From: Megalobrama amblycephala
Taxonomy: Eukaryota; Chordata; Actinopteri; Cypriniformes; Xenocyprididae
Direction: 5' to 3'
Assembly: GCF_018812025.1 (NCBI RefSeq)
Contig: NC_063050.1
Coordinates: 5,985,547 to 6,049,546, forward strand
Length of the DNA: 64,000 nucleotides
This document shows, piece by piece, positions 10,562-21,830 of the stretch. Position numbers and translations under genes: made by a program. Position 1 is the first letter of the stretch. Every line of letters starts with the position of its first letter. The notes below the pieces were generated by a model. It saw only the letters and a list, made by a program, of their open reading frames with translations, made no database searches and was not told the origin of the DNA.

Positions 10562-10740
10562 AGCAGTGTTGGGCACGTTACTTTAAAAAAGTAATTAGTT
10601 ATAGTTACTAGTTACTTCTTACAAATAGTAACGGAGTTAGTAACTGAGTTACATCATTAGAAAAGTAGGCTAACTAATTACCAGGGAAAGTAACTATTGC
10701 GTTACTTATAAAAAATAAAATAAATAGATGTCAAATAACT
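10562..10740. repeat. hAT-like repeat fragment (GTTACTTTAAAAAAGTAATTA type)
   Basis: It starts CAGTGTTGGGCACGTTAC and contains repeated GTAAC/GTTAC words typical of a very common fish hAT-derived repeat. Only one end is evident. Confidence 0.5.
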
Positions 10741-10865
10741 TGAATGCCCCCATTATTAAATATACGTCTAAGAATAAATAATTCTTGATCCGACTCGTGA
10801 CTCGTGATCCGCTGTTGCTTATGAAATTTCTCTGTACTGTCATTAAAGAAAATGTAGTTTCATAT

Positions 10866-11501
10866 TGTTACGTCCTGAGACGTATTGTGTATATGTGTTT
10901 TGCTGGTCCTGTCTCTCTTTCTCTCGTCCTTTCTTTCATAGGATTGGATTCTACCAAAGTGATCTCCGGATCTGATTGGTGCTAACGGGACCAGGGAGCA
11001 GCAATAAAAGGATCTGGAAGGCTTGAAGAGGGAGCTCTGCTCAATTTTTGATTTCCTGTTGTTCAATTGCACGTGTGCTATTGTGTGTTTGCTGCAGCGT
11101 GTTGTTGCTGTTAGCTTGCCTGTTGTGTGCAGTGTTATTTTTGGGTTTGAGTTGATAAGTTGTTGTCAATCTCATTTCTCTTTTGTATATTTCTGTAAAA
11201 TATTGTAAATATCTTTTCCACACCAGGAAGCTGTAGGGGGTGAGTGCCATTTCTTTTGTAAATACTGTTTTCTCCTGTTTTTCATTAGATAGGGAGTTAG
11301 GATAATTTATTGTATTTTCTTTTCTTTTCTTTTGTTAGGGAATTTGGGTTTTTCTGTTAGGAATTTGTGCGGTGTTTGTTTGTTGTTTTGGCCTTTGCTC
11401 ACCCCTGAAGTTGTGCTTTCATTTGTGGTTTTGTAAATAAAAGTGTACATAGGAAAATTGCAGTTTATGCTGCGGCCTCACCCTAGATGGGGGTCGTAAC
11501 A
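10866..11501 (+). mobile_element. Solo LTR (Gypsy-like) with 4-bp target duplication
   Basis: A 636-bp element with terminal TGTTACG and CGTAACA, flanked by ATAT at 10862-10865 and 11502-11505. It contains a TATA-like CAATAAAAGG near 11003 and a polyadenylation-like AATAAAAGTG near 11436, the expected order for an LTR. No internal retroelement sequence adjoins it, so it looks like a solo LTR left by recombination. The short duplication and TG...CA ends support LTR origin; the clade is a guess. Confidence 0.75.
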
Positions 11502-12341
11502 ATATATATGTTTAAATAGTCCTTTGTTATGTTTTAAATTCATTTACTTGATTATGAAAAGTGAACAGCATGAGTAAGATGCATCATAAGATGCGCAATA
11601 TATCGGGATGCATGGAGTGGGTCAGACATAATTTAGACCACTTCATTAAGTTTTGCTTTATAGAAAGCCTCTCTTTAAAGTGAATTTCGTTTTGTAAAAA
11701 TTGTATCTTAATTTTAATCAATGTTTCATCAACCAATTGCCTGGACTTAACAAATAAGAAGCAAATATAGCAGACAATATAATCATGGATGCGCGGGCGC
11801 GATCACTGGCGCGTGAACTGGAGCACGTCTTATAGGCTAAATGAACAGAAACTCAGCGTATAGGCTGCTTGCCTCGCAGACATGAGAAATATATCTATAG
11901 AAAGCTTGAAATATCTAAAAACGAAAAGAAATAGGCTACTCTATTATGTAGCCTAATCCGAATGAAATGTGCATTTTCTCTCTAGGCGTGTCCAGTATAT
12001 GAGAAGATGATGAGAGTCAGCAATGTCAACTTCATCTTTGCAGCCGACACTGATTCAGAAAACATTACTTTATTAATAAACAATTAAAATGTCAAATGTA
12101 TTTATGAATGTATTCACCTTATTACAGAGAATTACCACTTACCCTTTTCTGTGGGAACTCATGGCGGTAATGCATAATTATCGTCAATGAAATGTCATAT
12201 GCCAAATGTAGGCCTACGTCACAAAATAAATAATGGAGAAAAAAAAAAAGCAAATATCCGAGATTGTTGTGATTTTATTTTAATTTCAAAACACAACTTT
12301 CAAGAAAAAGACAAAAATATAATAGATTAATTTCAGATTTA

Positions 12342-12343
<2 letters not shown>
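11502..12343. other. No gene seen
   Basis: AT-rich intergenic DNA with short homopolymer runs. No domain, RNA or paired repeat was recognised. Confidence 0.4.

Positions 12344-12387
<44 letters not shown>
12344..12387. repeat. (TA)n microsatellite
   Basis: About 22 uninterrupted TA units. Confidence 0.95.
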
Positions 12388-12389
<2 letters not shown>

Positions 12390-12958
12390 TATTAAATTGT
12401 CACAACATTATTAAAAGAGATAATGCCAATTAAAAAAAAAAAAATGCAGCTAAAGTAAAATAATAAAAAATATAAATTCTTGGTGACTGTACTGCTGTAG
12501 CGGTTTTGCTGCAGTGCTGTCACTTTACAACCACCAGCATGGAGTGCCCATGATCTCCACCAGAATGTACTCCTTCCTTCTCCTTTGTTATCTGAACATG
12601 AACTTCATTTCCCATAACCCATTGCATGTACTCATTAGGCTTGATTACTTCCAGGTGTGTGTCATTATTCTGTTTTTCACTGAGCCTGCATCTCAATGTG
12701 CATACTATCCATCCTAAATAGTATGTGACAATCCTAAACAGTGCTTTAGTGTAATTCATGCAACTTTACAGGTCATAAGTCCGATTGAGATTGCAGCAGT
12801 CAAAATATTTAATCCAGTTCCATCTAGTCGAAGATCGCCACTGGCTTTCGTGTCAGTGAGGCCTTCACAAGGGATGATCTATTTGACACAATCTCTGCTG
12901 ACACTTCAGATCTGTGTTGTTGTTGTGTCAAGGCACACATCCTTAATCTGACATGGGT
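12388..12958. other. No gene seen
   Basis: No coding sequence is recognised. The piece around 12690-12730 (CATACTATCCATCC, AAATAGTATGTG) looks like a fragment of a dispersed fish repeat. Confidence 0.3.
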
Positions 12959-13098
12959 CCTGTTTCATAAAACAAATTTACCAAATAATCCAGGTTTATT
13001 TCAGTAAGTCTGATTTATTGTCAGTTGATTTGGTTCAAAAAAATCAGACTAACTGAAATAAGCCTAGCTTATTTGACAAACTTGTTTTATGAAACAGG
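12959..13098. mobile_element. Short foldback MITE
   Basis: About 140 bp with long inverted ends: CCTGTTTCATAAAACAA on the left and its complement TTGTTTTATGAAACAGG on the right. Internal sequence is also largely complementary (TCAGTAAGTCTGATT against AATCAGACTAACTGA). There is no coding content. Confidence 0.75.
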
Positions 13099-13129
13099 TA
13101 CTTGGACATGGTCCGGATCCGACTACTAA

Positions 13130-13375
13130 AGAGACTAATATTAGCGTAGATGCCATTCTTCTTCTGATGTAATGAGTACATCTGGTGTTATAGGAAGTGT
13201 TCCCGGTTCCAGCTGACCTAATTTATGCAAGCTAATAATCCTTTACTGGATGTGAAAATATTAAAGAGATGCGTTTTTAGTCTAGATTTAAACTGATACA
13301 GTCTGCCTGCTTCTCGAACAATGCTAGGAAGACTGATCCAAAGTTTAGATGCCAAATAGAACAAGGATGTACCAC
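13130..13375 (-). mobile_element. L2-like LINE 3' UTR fragment
   Basis: It contains GGAAGTGTTCCCGGTTCCAG, AATCCTTTACTGGAT and GTTTTTAGTCTAGATTTAAAC, blocks I recognise from the 3' region of a fish L2-type LINE in minus orientation. It is truncated on both sides. Confidence 0.45.
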
Positions 13376-13397
13376 CTGTGCTAGAATGTACTCATAT

Positions 13398-14215
13398 GAG
13401 GTAAAAATACTGTATGGGATGTCCTTTATGGAAACTGTCTTTAGGTGTATAAGGAAGAATAATGACATATATCTCCAAAAAACTGCTGCAGTAAAATGGA
13501 TAGATATGAGGTATGCATACTTTATTGGACGTCCCCTATAGAAACAGACCATTGTTTTTTTCTACTTATTTGAAATAAGGTATTTATAGGCCCCTGAGGT
13601 TGAATAAAGTGGTATATCTCCAACATGCTGCAGTAAAATGGATAGATATGAGGTATGCATACTGTATGGGATGTCCTCTATAGAAACAGACCATTGTTTT
13701 TTTTCTACTTATTTGAAATGAGGTACAGGCCTCTGAAGATGAATAATGTGGCATATCTCCAAAATGCTGCAGTAAAATGGATATATATGAGGTAAGCATA
13801 CCTTTTGGGACATCCTCTGTAGAAACAGACCATTGTTTTTCTACTTATTTGAAATGAGGTACAGGCCTCTGAAGATGAATAATGTGGCATATCTCCAAAA
13901 TGCTGCAGTAAAATGGATATATATGAGGTAAGCATACTTTTTGGGACATCCTCTGTAGAAACAGACCATTGTTTTTCTACTTATTTGAAATGAGGTGTTT
14001 ATAGGCCTCTGAAGTCATTGCTGCATTAGAAAGTTTAGATATGAGGTATGCATACTTTTTGGGATGTCCCCTATAGAAACAAACCATTGTTTTTTATTAA
14101 TTATTTGAAATGAGGTGTATATAGGCTGTAAGAGGTAGTAAAATGTGATTAATTTCTGAAACACAGCAATATTTTTTTTTTTTTCATGTGAGGTGTGCAT
14201 ACTGTATGGAACACT
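13398..14215. repeat. Tandem array of a roughly 136-bp unit
   Basis: The word GAGGTATGCATAC (or a close variant) recurs at 13398, 13508, 13650, 13789, 13925, 14043 and 14190, a spacing of 110 to 147 bp. Each unit also has CTGCAGTAAAATGGATA and CAGACCATTGTTTTT. The inner units (13650-13925) are the most alike. Similar minus-strand frames arise from each unit but shift between units, so they are a by-product of repetition. Confidence 0.85.
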
Positions 14216-14377
14216 GAATTCAAGAGAAGCTGAGATAGTAATCCATATGTAGTAAGACGGTAACAATTCAATTCAACCCTGTAAAACCAAGAGGTATTTA
14301 GTAATCTGTATTTTATCTGCCTGTTGCAAATAAATATGCTGCAATCCTGTACTTAAAACAATGTCTTGATATTGTGG

Positions 14378-14379
<2 letters not shown>

Positions 14380-14425
<46 letters not shown>
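14380..14425. repeat. (TA)n microsatellite
   Basis: About 23 TA units. Confidence 0.95.
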
Positions 14426-14432
<7 letters not shown>

Positions 14433-14511
14433 AGTTGAAGATATACACAACCATCAAAGACAATGTGAATGTAAAGAAAGGCCAACAGTGAAAAGCAAAT
14501 AACAACAGAAA

Positions 14512-14697
14512 GAAAGAAAGAAAGAAAGAAAGTAGATACTTTAGAAAAAAGAATTAGAAAGAAAGACATTAGAAAAAAAGAGGGATAAATATATTACAAA
14601 AAAGAGATACATTACAAAAAAGAAAGAAAAGAGATACATTACAAAAAAGAAAGAAAAGAGATACATTACAAAAAAGAAAGGATAGATAGATATAGAA

Positions 14698-14740
<43 letters not shown>

Positions 14741-14745
14741 TCTTT
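14512..14745. repeat. Microsatellite cluster
   Basis: It consists of (GAAA)n at about 14512-14532, then four copies of a 24-29-bp unit containing GATACATTACAAAAAAGAAAG, then (GATA)n and (GACA)n up to about 14740. Minus-strand frames through it are low-complexity artefacts. Confidence 0.9.
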
Positions 14746-15112
14746 TAAAAATTTCTTTAAGAATATATTAACAGGATAAACACAATGGATAATCTGAGAG
14801 CAAACTTCTCTTATCTTGTTAGTGGTTAAGTATCTATTATGAATTTTAAGAAAGGGCGGAGCCATCTGCTGATTGGCTGATCTTTATTTCACTCTCTCCA
14901 ATGAGAATCCCTTTCAGGCTCTTTGATGAATATAATGTGAGCAGGAGGAAAAGATTGAAACTAAACTTCAGTGAGCAGTTAAATCAATCAAATCAAATGT
15001 TCAAAGACAGCCAAAAAGAAAAGCATGAACACTTATGATTCTGTCATTAATGTTTCCATCAGAGATTGGTCTCCATCTTCTTGTGTTTTCTTGTTTCATA
15101 ATTTATGGCTAG
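14746..15112. other. No gene seen
   Basis: Unremarkable intergenic DNA; no feature recognised. Confidence 0.4.
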
Positions 15113-15960
15113 GCAAGGCAAGTTTATTTATGAAGCACATTTTATACACAATGGTAATTCAAAGTGCTTTACATGAAAATAATCAAAATAATTACAATAA
15201 ATGCATATGAATTAAAAATAGCTTGCATAAGAAATAATATAACAGTAAGAGTTGAGAATTTAGTTTAGAATAAAAAGGAGGTTACTGAGGGCATTCATCC
15301 ATCTGGAATGGAAGAGATTAAGAATCAGATCTGCGATTTTACACTCGAACTTATCAGCATCTAGTGTCTATTCACTCACAGAGGTGGTAAACCTTAAGCG
15401 TAATGTCCACTTCACCCCTTTTAAAAATAGAACACTATCACAGTTCATCAGACAAGTCCACTACTTTTATGTTATATTCTTAGAACAAATTTATAACACT
15501 GCTGCAATTGGGTTTTTATGTTTTAAACTTTACATGGGTAAGTAATCTTACATGCTGTCCGTTCCCCACCTCTAACCCAAGAGAGAGCGCACTTAAGCAT
15601 CACCAGCATGGGCCCCACTGGCACTGTCATATAACAGCTCCCAGTACATCAGCCTACTCCAGGCTGGTGCCTCTCACTTTCCTTTCTCTTAATCTCCTTC
15701 ACCCAGCCAGCCTTAACCAACAGCCCCAAAAAATTAGTAATTAAAACAGTTATACAAAGAATTAAAAGAATAAAAAGATAATACATAGATAAGATAAAGT
15801 GCAATCAGTCAGACGTACAAAGGCACAGCTAAATGGATGTGTTAAAGATTACAGCTAATATGTAACCAATAAAAATATACTTCAGCAATTCACCCACAAG
15901 TAAGAAATACACAGTTAGAAACAAACAAACTAAACAAAAACTGTGTTTTGAGCAGTGAGT
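15113..15960 (-). mobile_element. 5'-truncated copy of the L2/CR1-like LINE 3' end
   Basis: It begins with AAGGCAAG followed by CAATGGTAATTCAAAGTGC, the same 3' tail as the LINE at 27929. It shares the block AAGAATAAAAAGATAATACATA (15763 onward) with 28574 onward. Only 3' untranslated sequence is present, as expected for a truncated insertion. Confidence 0.65.
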
Positions 15961-17030
15961 TGATTCTAGCTAAATTAAACACCTCTGATTGGCCATTGTG
16001 TTCAAGAAATCAACAAACATGACTGTGATTGGTACGTTTCCCACTGCTGCAAAAATAAGTAAATAGAAATGAAACACACTGGATGGTCTGCCAAAAGTTT
16101 CGCCATTATGATATTACAATATTAATTTTTTAACAAAAAAATTAATTGTTATCAAACATTATTTGGCGGAGCCCCTGCAGTACCGATGCAGACCCCCGGT
16201 TGGAGACCATTGGATTGAAGAACCTGTGGCATAGAGGAAGGAAAAGTGAAAGTGAGAGGGTTTTTATTCTCAGTTAATGTTAATTTCAACATTTCATTCC
16301 CTTGGAATTAAAAGGTTCTATCTGCATTCTGAGCAGTTTTGGGATATTGAACTTCGAAGTTTTTGCATTCCATTCAACTTTTTAGATAGAACCTTTTGTT
16401 TTCTAAATAAAAAGTCCCAAAATGTACACAACACACAACATTAAAAAACATCACATCATGTCAATATATTGCCACAGAATAAGAATATGTGATAATTTTG
16501 ACAAAAACGTCAGATAAAACCTTATAATTTAAGAGGACGATTTATTAATACATTATTAAAATCAAAAGTTGTATCTGTAAATATGATTTAATGGACATGA
16601 GCCTAACAATGAACAGTTCAATTTTTATTAACTAATGTTAACAAAGTTGTTTTCTATATCAATAATTTTATGAATGTTCTTTGGTGTGTTATATATCATG
16701 GTGCTGTATTTGAAGATGTTAGATGAGAATACATATTGGACTATTAAGCGTCTTTCACAGCTTGTTGGATTTACATTGTAATTTGGGTAATTATAGTTAA
16801 GAATCTTTAATAGTGATTTAATATCAAATTTTATAATAAGAGGATGTTTATGCTATTGTTGGGTATGCTATGCTTTCTATATTTACAATGGATGTATCAG
16901 AAGATGTTTATGCTCATTTAAGTGTCTTGTAAGTTAATGCATATTTTCTATTGTTGTTTTTTGCAGTTTTGCACAGCTTACATTAAATAGACTTGAAGTC
17001 AGCTCAGTCTTGGACACTTTTTAGAGGAGT
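15961..17030. other. AT-rich intergenic DNA with repeat fragments
   Basis: At about 16165-16220 a hAT-like end reads CCCCGGTTGGAGACCATTGG. At about 16545-16670 a fragment (TTATTAAAATCAAAAGTTG) matches the repeat at 60900-61010. No coding exon is seen. Confidence 0.35.
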
Positions 17031-17655
17031 GTTCAGATTGCATCATAGCTATGTACCTGTACACATAGTAAAGTCCATTTCTGTAAAGAAATGTTTTAGT
17101 CCTTATAACACACCTGTCTACAGTTAATTGTGCTTGATTGCTAAAATAAATCAAGTAATAGATCAAGTAAAAATAGTCAAGTGAATATGACTATTTTTGT
17201 CTTATTCCACAACCGCAGGAATATTAATAAAAAAAAGCTCAAACCACGGCTAGAAAATGAATATAAAATTACATTTTAGGGATCATGTGTGATCAGGAGC
17301 TTTTGAAAAAAATACTGGTAAATCAGTCTAAGTCAGAGACCTCAGAACTCTTAAATTAAATGAAAATGTAGCTTTTTGCTCAAAACTAACAAAAATGAAA
17401 AATAATTTGATAATTTGTTTATAGTTCTTGCACAGGAGAGACTTGGACTTGTTTCAAATCAATGTGAAAAATATATATTGATTGGTATCTGCATTTGCTC
17501 TCTGCCAAAATATGTTGAAAAAATATTGGTATATCGGTTATCAGCAATATTCCAATTTCTTGAATCCCTACTGTTTAGTGAAATATGAAGAACAGGGGAT
17601 TAAACTATTAGTCACACTCTGGAAAAATCCTTCACTAAGACACAGTATATTTCAC
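17031..17655 (-). other. 3' flank of gene A (paralogous to 1-1358)
   Basis: It is colinear with the flank downstream of B30.2 copy 1, including the empty TTAA site at about 17123-17126 and the conserved block just after the stop. It probably includes the gene A 3' UTR; no polyadenylation site was fixed. Confidence 0.5.
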
Positions 17656-18230
17656 TCACCCGGTTGTGTGTGTATCACTGTTGTTTCTCACAGGAGGCTG
17701 TTTAATGTCACACAGAGATACTGGGGAATGAGGATAAACCTTAAATCCAGCATAGAGGGGTTCAGTGAATGTGGTGTTGAATGTGTGTAAGTGTGTGAGT
17801 GTGTGTGTGTCAGAGACGCTGTAGAAGGACAGAGTGCCGGCCGACACGTCCACATACACTCCTACTCTCTTAGAGGATGAACGAATGTCAGGTTTACCGA
17901 TATAATTCTTATTGTGACGGACAGAGAAGCTGTCATTACTGCACCACAGACTCCAGGATTTGTCATTCCATCCAAAACTACAATCACTTTTTCCTTTGCT
18001 GCTGATTGCTTTGTATGTCACTGATATTTCAACACTTCCGCTCCATTCAACCTCCCAGTAACAGCGTCCAGTCAGATTCTCTCCACACAGAACCTGATGA
18101 TACTCATTAAATCTCTCTGGATGTTCAGGATACGGCTGATTCTCTTCTACACGCGTCACTGTCCTGTTCCCATCAGACAGAATAAGTTGAGTATGCGCCG
18201 TGTTTGGATCCAGTGTAAGATCACAGGCAT
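17656..18230 (-). CDS. PRY-SPRY (B30.2) exon of NLR gene A (copy 3)
   Basis: A 575-bp last exon entered in phase 1 from the linker at 19331-19377 (joining to read RKYACDLTL) and ending in TGA at 17656. The 190 residues include LTLDPNTA, YPEHPERF, GRCYWEVEWSG, NDKSWSL, KRVGVYVD and the ending CDIKQPPVRNNS. It is the recognition domain at the C-terminus of the NLR. The two stretches that vary between copies fall after EWSG and after SWSL, where SPRY loops lie. A GTGAGT donor overlaps the stop, as in copies 1 and 2. The frame could be extended upstream in the intron to 18369, but the acceptor at 18230 fits the family. Confidence 0.88.
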
Positions 18231-18289
18231 CTGAACAAAAGAAGAGAGAAACATCTATAACAAAACAACAGTCACTAGAAGAGTGTCCC

Positions 18290-19310
18290 CATAAAGATGG
18301 GAATACCAGTACTTTTTTACCTTGTGGGAAAATTTTTTTGGTCCCCATGAGTAAACAAGCTTTTAACACTCTGGAGTCTGAGGTATCGCTGGCGATACCA
18401 CCTCGGTTTTTTTCTTACCAGTGTGAAAGAGACTCAAAATACTCCGTCAATGTTGCACATACAATTAAGAGTTATACACCATTTTAATCTGTGGAATATC
18501 TTCTTTTATTTGTGTACACTCAGAGTAAAAACAAAATGTTGTGCTTTTTGTAAAATAAAGAAAACTAACATGATGCGCGATCTGTCGTCTCCCTCTGAAC
18601 GAAGTCCAATCTGATAGTTCTCAGAAAATGAACTGTAACTTAGTGAATACTAATCACAAAAAAATTAGACTTATGTCTAAATAAACGTTGAAATGTCAGG
18701 TTTTAAATCGTGTAAGTCAAATCGAAAACAAAAATTCTGTTTTTATGTAATCTACATGAAAAGAGACATATGTCAGACGCCCGTGATTCAGCTCATTATC
18801 CGCTATTGCGGCCACGCCCACGGAGCAAGTGCTATTCAGGCGAAAATTCTGAGGCAATACATGTATGCATCGTCTCAATCGTGTATTTATTATCTTGAAA
18901 AGTGTTTATCTGTATGTTAAAGCCATGGTTAGCAACCTCTGGAAGACTAGAGGGAAGACCGTTAGTTCCTGGAATGTCCTGTTCTTCTTTAGATTAATTT
19001 GTGGACTAAAGGTGTACAGAGCGCCCTCCGGCTGCAAGTATGAATTGAAAACACAGTATCCTGCGCTCTTAGTGATAACTGAAAAAAGCACAAATATCAG
19101 GGCATGTCAAAACTTCTCCAGGCCCCAAATCAGCCTCAGACTCCAGAGGGTTAAACCCTACAGAATTATGTTTTTTTGAAAATGTAAAAAGCAGAAAGCT
19201 TTTTTGTGATTGGCAGATTTAGAAGTAGGGTTAGGGGATAGAATATACAGTTAGTACACTATAAAATCATAATTTAAATAGAATTTCCCCATTGAACATG
19301 AAAAGCCAAC
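18290..19310. repeat. Dispersed cyprinid repeat split by a TTAA element
   Basis: The left part ends GGTCCCCATGAGTAAACAAG and the right part starts AAACCCTACAGAATTATG. Together they form a repeat I recognise from cyprinid genomes (GGTCCCCATGAG ... TAGGGTTAGGGGATAG). The break is exactly at the TTAA-flanked insertion 18363-19154. Confidence 0.5.
18363..19154 (-). mobile_element. TTAA-flanked element, family T, short copy (inverted)
   Basis: A 792-bp element with near-perfect inverted ends: TTAACACTCTGGAGTCTGAG on the left and CTCAGACTCCAGAGGGTTAA on the right. Internal blocks match the 3' half of the long copies in reverse orientation. It lies in gene A between the linker and B30.2 exons. Confidence 0.85.
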
Positions 19311-19330
19311 ATGTGTGTTTGTAGACGTAC

Positions 19331-19377
19331 ACTTTCGTAGTCCGGCTGTCATCATGATCTCTCCTCCATGATTTACA
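19331..19377 (-). CDS. Linker exon of NLR gene A
   Basis: A 47-bp exon with acceptor catag and donor GTACGT, phase 2 in and phase 1 out. It completes the LRR4 junction codon to Asn and encodes VNHGGEIMMTAGLRK, which with Tyr from the next junction gives the familiar segment between the last LRR and PRY in fish NLRs. Confidence 0.85.
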
Positions 19378-19427
19378 CTATGAACACACAAACACACATT
19401 AATGTAGAGAATACTAGTAGTTTGTGA

Positions 19428-20373
19428 TTTAAAGGTGCGCTAGAATTGAAAATTGAATTTACCTTGGCATAGTTAAATAATTAGAGTTCTGTACATGGAA
19501 ATGACATACAGTGAGTCTCAAACACCACTGTTTTCTCCTTCTTATGTAAATTTGATTTGTGCAAAAGACCTCTGAAGAACAGGCGAATCTCAACATAACA
19601 CCGACTGTGACGCAACTGTCTGGATCATTAATATGTACGCCCCCAACTTTTGCATATGCCAGCCCATGTTCAAGGCATTAGACAAGCCAGTATTAACATC
19701 TGGAGCTGCACAGCCGAATCAACAGACTTTATGCAGGTAAGCAAGCAAGGACAATAGCGATTTTTATATATATATATATATACAATATATTTTTAGTGAT
19801 ATTTGTAAACTGTCTTTCTAAATGTTTCGTTAGCATGTTGCTAATGTACTATTAAATGTGGTTAAAGTTATCATTGTTTCTTACTGTATTCACAGAGACC
19901 AGAGACATCGTTATTTTCATTTTTAAACACTTGCAGTATGTATAATTCATAAACACAACTTCATTCTTTATAAATCTCTCCAATGGTGTAATGTTAGCTT
20001 TAGCCCTGTTAGCCACAGCATACTATCAAACTCATTCAGAATCAAATGTAAACATCCAAATAAATACCATGCTTACATGATCTGCATGACGAACAATTTG
20101 TAAAGATCCATTTTGAGGGTTATAATAGCTGTGTGAACTTTGTTTATGCAATTTTATGCTTTATTATAGAGCTTGGGGGCAGGTAGTATGAGCATTTAAA
20201 GGGGACACGCTCTAAATCGGCACATTTTTAATTATGCCCCAAAATAGGCAGTTAAAAAATTGAATAATACAAAATCTATGGGGAATTTTGAGCTGAAACT
20301 TCACAGACACATTCAGGGGACACCTTAGACTTATATTACATCTTGTGAAAAAGGGTTCTAGGGCACCTTTAAA
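19428..20373. mobile_element. MITE with TTTAAAGGTGC termini
   Basis: The ends are TTTAAAGGTGCGCTAGAA and, inverted, TTCTAGGGCACCTTTAAA. About 0.95 kb, no open frame of note. A (TA)n tract lies near 19767-19790. The superfamily cannot be decided because the duplicated target could be TTAA or a shorter overlap. Confidence 0.7.
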
Positions 20374-20429
20374 GATTTTATATCATGGATGTATTATTTA
20401 ATTAATGAATTCAATGCTAGATTGCTATA

Positions 20430-21830
20430 ATGCTCTACTGGGTGATTTCCCTGCATGCTGAATAAATGAACACCAGCTGGTCCAAAATGCAGCAGCTAAA
20501 GTTTTTACTAGAACCAGGAATATGACCAGAAAAATTACCATATTAGCCTGGTTCTTTCGATACTGCATTGGCTTCCTATTAAACATTGTATACATTTTAA
20601 AATCTTGCTAATTACTTATAAAGCCCTTAATGGTTTAGCTCCCCAGTATCTAAGCAAGCTCTTAACGCATTATAGTTTCACATTTCTTGTGGTTTCAGAA
20701 TTCTGGCCAAGAATAATAAAATTGATAATAAAAAACTGATAAAAAAAAATTATAATACCTAGAATAATAAGATCAACCGTGGCCAAGAGATCCTTTTCCT
20801 ATCTAGCACCCAAATTTGAAACAGACTTCCTAGCCTTGCACAAGATGCAGACACACACTGTCAGTTTATCTATATTAAAACACATCTCTCTAACTTAGAA
20901 ATCACATAATGTATTAAGATATTTATATAAATTCATATCCGTTAAAGGATTGTTAGTATGCAAATGTACTTAAATTATGTACATTTGTACATAATTTGAT
21001 GCAAATGTACTTAAATTGCATCTATGCTAATATCCTTCTCATCCTTTTCCGAGGTTACCGTTATCAGCTGGACCTAGCCCATATTCAGATCAGACCGGCA
21101 CGACCACAACACAGCCCTGAATGTCAGCAGATACCATGACAACTAGATAAACCCCAAAGATAGATCCTCTGTTAAGAACTCATTGACATGACAAACATCA
21201 GCACAGATCCTCAGCAAAGACCAGAAGAGAGAGACAAGTCCTCTGGACAGGCCCCTTATGACAGCTTCATCTCCATACAAAATAATGAATGCTTCTTTAA
21301 GCAGAAGGAACTGGATTAAATATTCTGAATGCTACCATTACACAATAGGACTTTTATGCAGCCTAAATCATAATATAACAGTGTTTGTTCATTGGCCAGA
21401 GGAGAAATGAACAATTGAGCCTGGTTTCTTCCAGGGTTTTTTTTTCTCCACTCTGTCACCTAATTGAATTTCTTGCCACTGCTTCCTCTGGATTGCTTAG
21501 TTGGGGACACTTAATATTTATTAATATTAGTGATCTGACTGTACTGACTTTTGTAGATGAGAACTGAACTGAAATAAATAATGACTGTTTTCTGGATGAT
21601 CACTGTTTTTGGCAGAGCTGGTTTATAGCTATATTGAACAAATTTCTTTACACTATCTGTGAACTGAACTGAATTGTCACCAAACTTCTTAGCTGAAACA
21701 ATAATGAATTTAACAAATGATGATCTTCTCAAAGGAACTGAACTGACTTAAGCTGAAAACTGACAGTACCTTCTTTTTAGAGCTGCTTTATAGCAGAATT
21801 TAAGTGTGCATTACTGAATTTTATCTTGTT
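20430..21830 (+). mobile_element. L2-like LINE 3' fragment
   Basis: Translation of 20440-20660 gives broken pieces of the reverse transcriptase C-terminus (QNAAAKVFTRTRN and a diverged LHWLP region). It is followed by the L2 3' UTR blocks CCAGAGGAGAAATGAAC and GCCTGGTTTCTTCCAGGG. Frames are interrupted, so it is a dead fragment in an intron of gene A, antisense to the gene. Confidence 0.65.

Noticed and set aside
13398..14215. CRISPR-like regular spacing
   Set aside because: Spacers and repeats are all similar to each other and the genome is a vertebrate; this is an ordinary tandem array.
13277..14266. Four minus-strand open frames with similar peptides (MVCFYRG, YAYLISIHFTAA)
   Set aside because: They arise from the tandem 136-bp repeat. 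Unit lengths are not multiples of three and the frame shifts from unit to unit, so no single protein is encoded.
14273..14865. Minus-strand frames rich in Tyr-Ile and Phe-Leu-Cys repeats
   Set aside because: Translations of (TA)n and other microsatellites.
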